Assembly: GCA_001689405.1 (NCBI GenBank)
Contig: LUJO01000020.1
Location: forward strand, 16,868-80,867
DNA length: 64,000 nt
Origin: Candidatus Homeothermus arabinoxylanisolvens
GTDB taxonomy: Bacteria; Bacteroidota; Bacteroidia; Bacteroidales; Muribaculaceae
Reading direction: 5' to 3'
This document shows positions 62,554-64,000 of the stretch, one piece after another. Each line of letters begins with the position of its first letter. The first letter of the stretch is position 1. A program made the position numbers and the translations under genes. Under the pieces are notes generated by a model. That model did not search any database, was not told the origin of the DNA, and saw nothing but the letters and a program-made list of their open reading frames with translations.

Positions 62554-63265
62554 TATGGACGATAGCATGTATGTATATTCTGTAAAAATGTCGCTTCGCA
62601 AGTGCGGTGTTACAGAAAGAGATAATATTATTGATTTAAAAGTTTCACGGCTATTTACGCATGCACCTATATCTTTGGATTGCATGTGACTATAATTACG
62701 CTCAGCTATTACGCGATAATATTTGGATGCGAGCATATTTTTGGGGAATCTGTCGCCATCTGGCATAGCGCATCATTATCTTTGCGACATAGGAAGAACT
62801 TAAAGAATCCGTGCATGATCGACGATGCTCTCGATAATATGTTATTAAACATAGATATCGCAATGAAATAGTTGTCGGGAAATTGGGCGTTCTTCATGGA
62901 AAAATTTATATTTTTGCAATTGATAGAGAGGTTTATCGGACAAATGGCCGCACTCCGACAGAGGTTGGAGCGAACCTTTAAATCACGCCAAAGGCAATTT
63001 GCCTGATGTTCCGTATATCTAAATCGCCAAATTAAGTTATATGAGGGAACAGTCGGTGAAGAATGCCCATTTCCGGCAGCGTTTTGACAAGGCGTGTCAA
63101 ACGTCATCGTCATATCCGTACCGGACGTGGGGTGACGTATTCTTCAGGTTCTCTCATAGGGTGTTTGGCGATACCTGATATACAAGGACGTGGAGCAAAG
63201 AAGCCTCACGTCTTTGGCGTTTTAATAACTTTATGGCACAGTGAGGTCTGCCACCATACGAGACT
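62554..63265. other. Gene-poor accessory gap with possible promoters and small hairpins
   Basis: No supported long gene in 712 bp. Visible items: a 44-codon frame starting 62555 right after the nuclease (ends 62689), TAnnTTTG-like boxes at 62777-62784 (TATCTTTG) and 62909-62916 (TATTTTTG), an 18-codon frame at 62815, small inverted repeats near 62957-62974 and 62997-63007, and the frame at 63041. These may be decayed genes or an untested small RNA. Confidence 0.4.
63041..63178 (+). CDS. Possible 45-residue small protein
   Basis: An ATG-started frame (MREQSVKNAHFRQRF) that runs to a TGA at 63176-63178, ending FFRFSHRVFGDT. Its composition is coding-like, but the length, an unclear ribosome site and the setting make it weak. 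It could be a fragment of a longer lost gene or a repeat found in mobile regions. I would not rely on it. Confidence 0.25.
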   Translation: MREQSVKNAHFRQRFDKACQTSSSYPYRTWGDVFFRFSHRVFGDT

Positions 63266-63484
63266 ATGCTTTATCGTATAACAGTAAAACAAAACAAAAA
63301 CACCAATGGCATTCGCCTTGACAAAGGGATGTCAGTTGAAGTTGTAACAAATTCATTCAGCAACCCTGTCACCACGAATGGCGGACAACCCGTTGTCGAT
63401 GCATTCATGCGCATCTATGGTATTGACATCAAGAAGGCTGGTGCGCTCAGCCCTGTATATCTGGACACTCAACGCATCAATTGA
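63266..63484 (+). CDS. DUF6140-like small protein
   Basis: A 72-residue protein (YRITVKQNKNTNGIRL, DKGMSVEVVTNSF, AFMRIYGIDIKKAG). It resembles the Bacteroidales DUF6140 family from memory; function unknown. Its stop overlaps the start of the dynamin-like gene by one base (TGATG), so the two are coupled. The base composition and codon use differ from the core genes, which suggests an accessory origin. Confidence 0.7.
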   Translation: MLYRITVKQNKNTNGIRLDKGMSVEVVTNSFSNPVTTNGGQPVVDAFMRIYGIDIKKAGALSPVYLDTQRIN

Positions 63485-63990
63485 TGAACGCCAAGATTCA
63501 ACTCCTGACAGAAGCTGCAACCAAGCTCAACAATGAGTCTATGGTTGCGGAACTGAGCAGGCTTGCCCATGTGCTCAATTCATCTGATGCGCCCGTAATG
63601 CTTCCCTTGGTTGGTGAGTTCAGTTCGGGCAAGACCTCTCTTATAAATGCCTTGACTGACTCCAAGGCACTTGAAACGGCGACAAAACCAACTACTGCTA
63701 CCATTTTTGAGATACATTTTGGTGCGCCATCAAACCGTGCTCAAATCTTTAGGAAGACCGGTCAAATCGAAGAAATCACCGACATTGCTTCTTTGAAGAA
63801 TGATGCTCTAACAGATGCCACGGTTGTAACTGTTTTCGATACCTCAAAGAATGTGTCTCCGTTTACTATCCTTGTTGACACTCCAGGAATATCTTCTCCA
63901 GACCCCACGCACCAACAGGTGCTAATGGATTTTCTGCCACAAGCAGATGCCATCCTTCTTGTAATCGACATCAATGCATCTAACATTTGA
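63484..63990 (+). CDS. Dynamin-like GTPase, N-terminal part; frame ends inside the G domain
   Basis: From the ATG at 63484, 168 residues. G1 is GEFSSGKTS (from Gly44), G2 is TKPTTAT, and G3 is DTPGISS. The frame then closes after LLVIDINASNI, before the G4 (NKxD) motif and the stalk expected of a dynamin. Only 10 bases remain after the stop. Either it is a truncated gene or a frameshift lies near 63970-63985; the +1 frame stays open to the window end. Dynamin-like proteins remodel membranes, and some bacterial ones act in defence. Confidence 0.75.
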   Translation: MNAKIQLLTEAATKLNNESMVAELSRLAHVLNSSDAPVMLPLVGEFSSGKTSLINALTDSKALETATKPTTATIFEIHFGAPSNRAQIFRKTGQIEEITDIASLKNDALTDATVVTVFDTSKNVSPFTILVDTPGISSPDPTHQQVLMDFLPQADAILLVIDINASNI

Positions 63991-64000
63991 AAAGGGACCC

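Noticed and set aside
62709..63113. 134-codon minus-strand frame in the accessory gap
   Set aside because: Cys/Asn-rich, no family resemblance and no promoter or ribosome site; treated as non-coding.

Overview
The window looks like chromosome from a Bacteroidales gut bacterium, most likely Muribaculaceae-like (inferred from gene content, not from a 16S or marker search). Evidence: Bacteroidota promoters (-7 box TAnnTTTG, sometimes with TTTG about 20 nt upstream) precede many genes; Bacteroidota-specific families are present (type IX secretion protein PorQ, a long NusB, an OstA-like protein, a SusR-like membrane regulator, OMP beta-barrel families); and gene strings typical of the order are seen (guaB-PPIase-surA-ostA-mutL, porQ/cmk/ispH, sppA-lpxK-PNP-thiL, nusB-yajC-ybbR-coaE). 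TGA is used normally as a stop. No rRNA or tRNA gene was seen.

Layout. 1-0.9 kb: a ketoacyl-ACP synthase III fragment and a TetR regulator with a likely operator. 0.95-8 kb: PBP4-type peptidase, guaB, then an envelope operon (PPIase lipoprotein, SurA-like chaperone, LptA/OstA-like protein). 8-15.4 kb: yraN, an SSGDI-repeat GIN protein, two glycosyltransferases, mutL, an outer-membrane barrel, an HsdR_N-type nuclease and holA. 15.4-23.1 kb: a large outer-membrane barrel, a membrane-bound LuxR-type regulator in an operon with a barrel and a LysM protein, an OmpA lipoprotein and an EamA transporter. 23.1-29.8 kb: a thiamin operon (thiD-thiS-tenI-like-thiE-thiG-thiC-thiH) behind a TPP riboswitch, ending in an AlkD-like gene and lacking thiF.

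29.9-35.7 kb: a small accessory block. It has a Trp-rich membrane protein of 94 residues directly followed by a 1571-residue DUF4062-NACHT-beta-propeller-zinc-ribbon protein that resembles animal TEP1/NWD1 proteins, then an MNT/HEPN toxin-antitoxin pair. This is the best candidate for an undescribed system, possibly defence. 35.8-42.9 kb: a GH31 glycosidase with a SusR-like AraC regulator and two tandem CAACA-N4-TGTTG sites, then a nitrilase, an acyltransferase and a TonB-like protein. 43-49 kb: porQ, a HAD phosphatase, cmk, ispH, an exonuclease, a lipoprotein, a prenyl synthase and tatD. A barrel gene broken by two in-frame TGA codons follows. 49.7-53 kb: dnaJ, grpE, ispE, a lipoprotein and a compact three-way-junction RNA candidate. 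53.3-61.8 kb: sppA, lpxK, PNP, thiL, an internally duplicated nusB, yajC, ybbR and coaE.

61.8-64 kb changes character: a free-standing LHH nuclease, about 700 bp without a convincing gene, then a DUF6140-like protein and the start of a dynamin-like GTPase whose frame closes inside the G domain. This looks like the edge of an accessory or mobile region.
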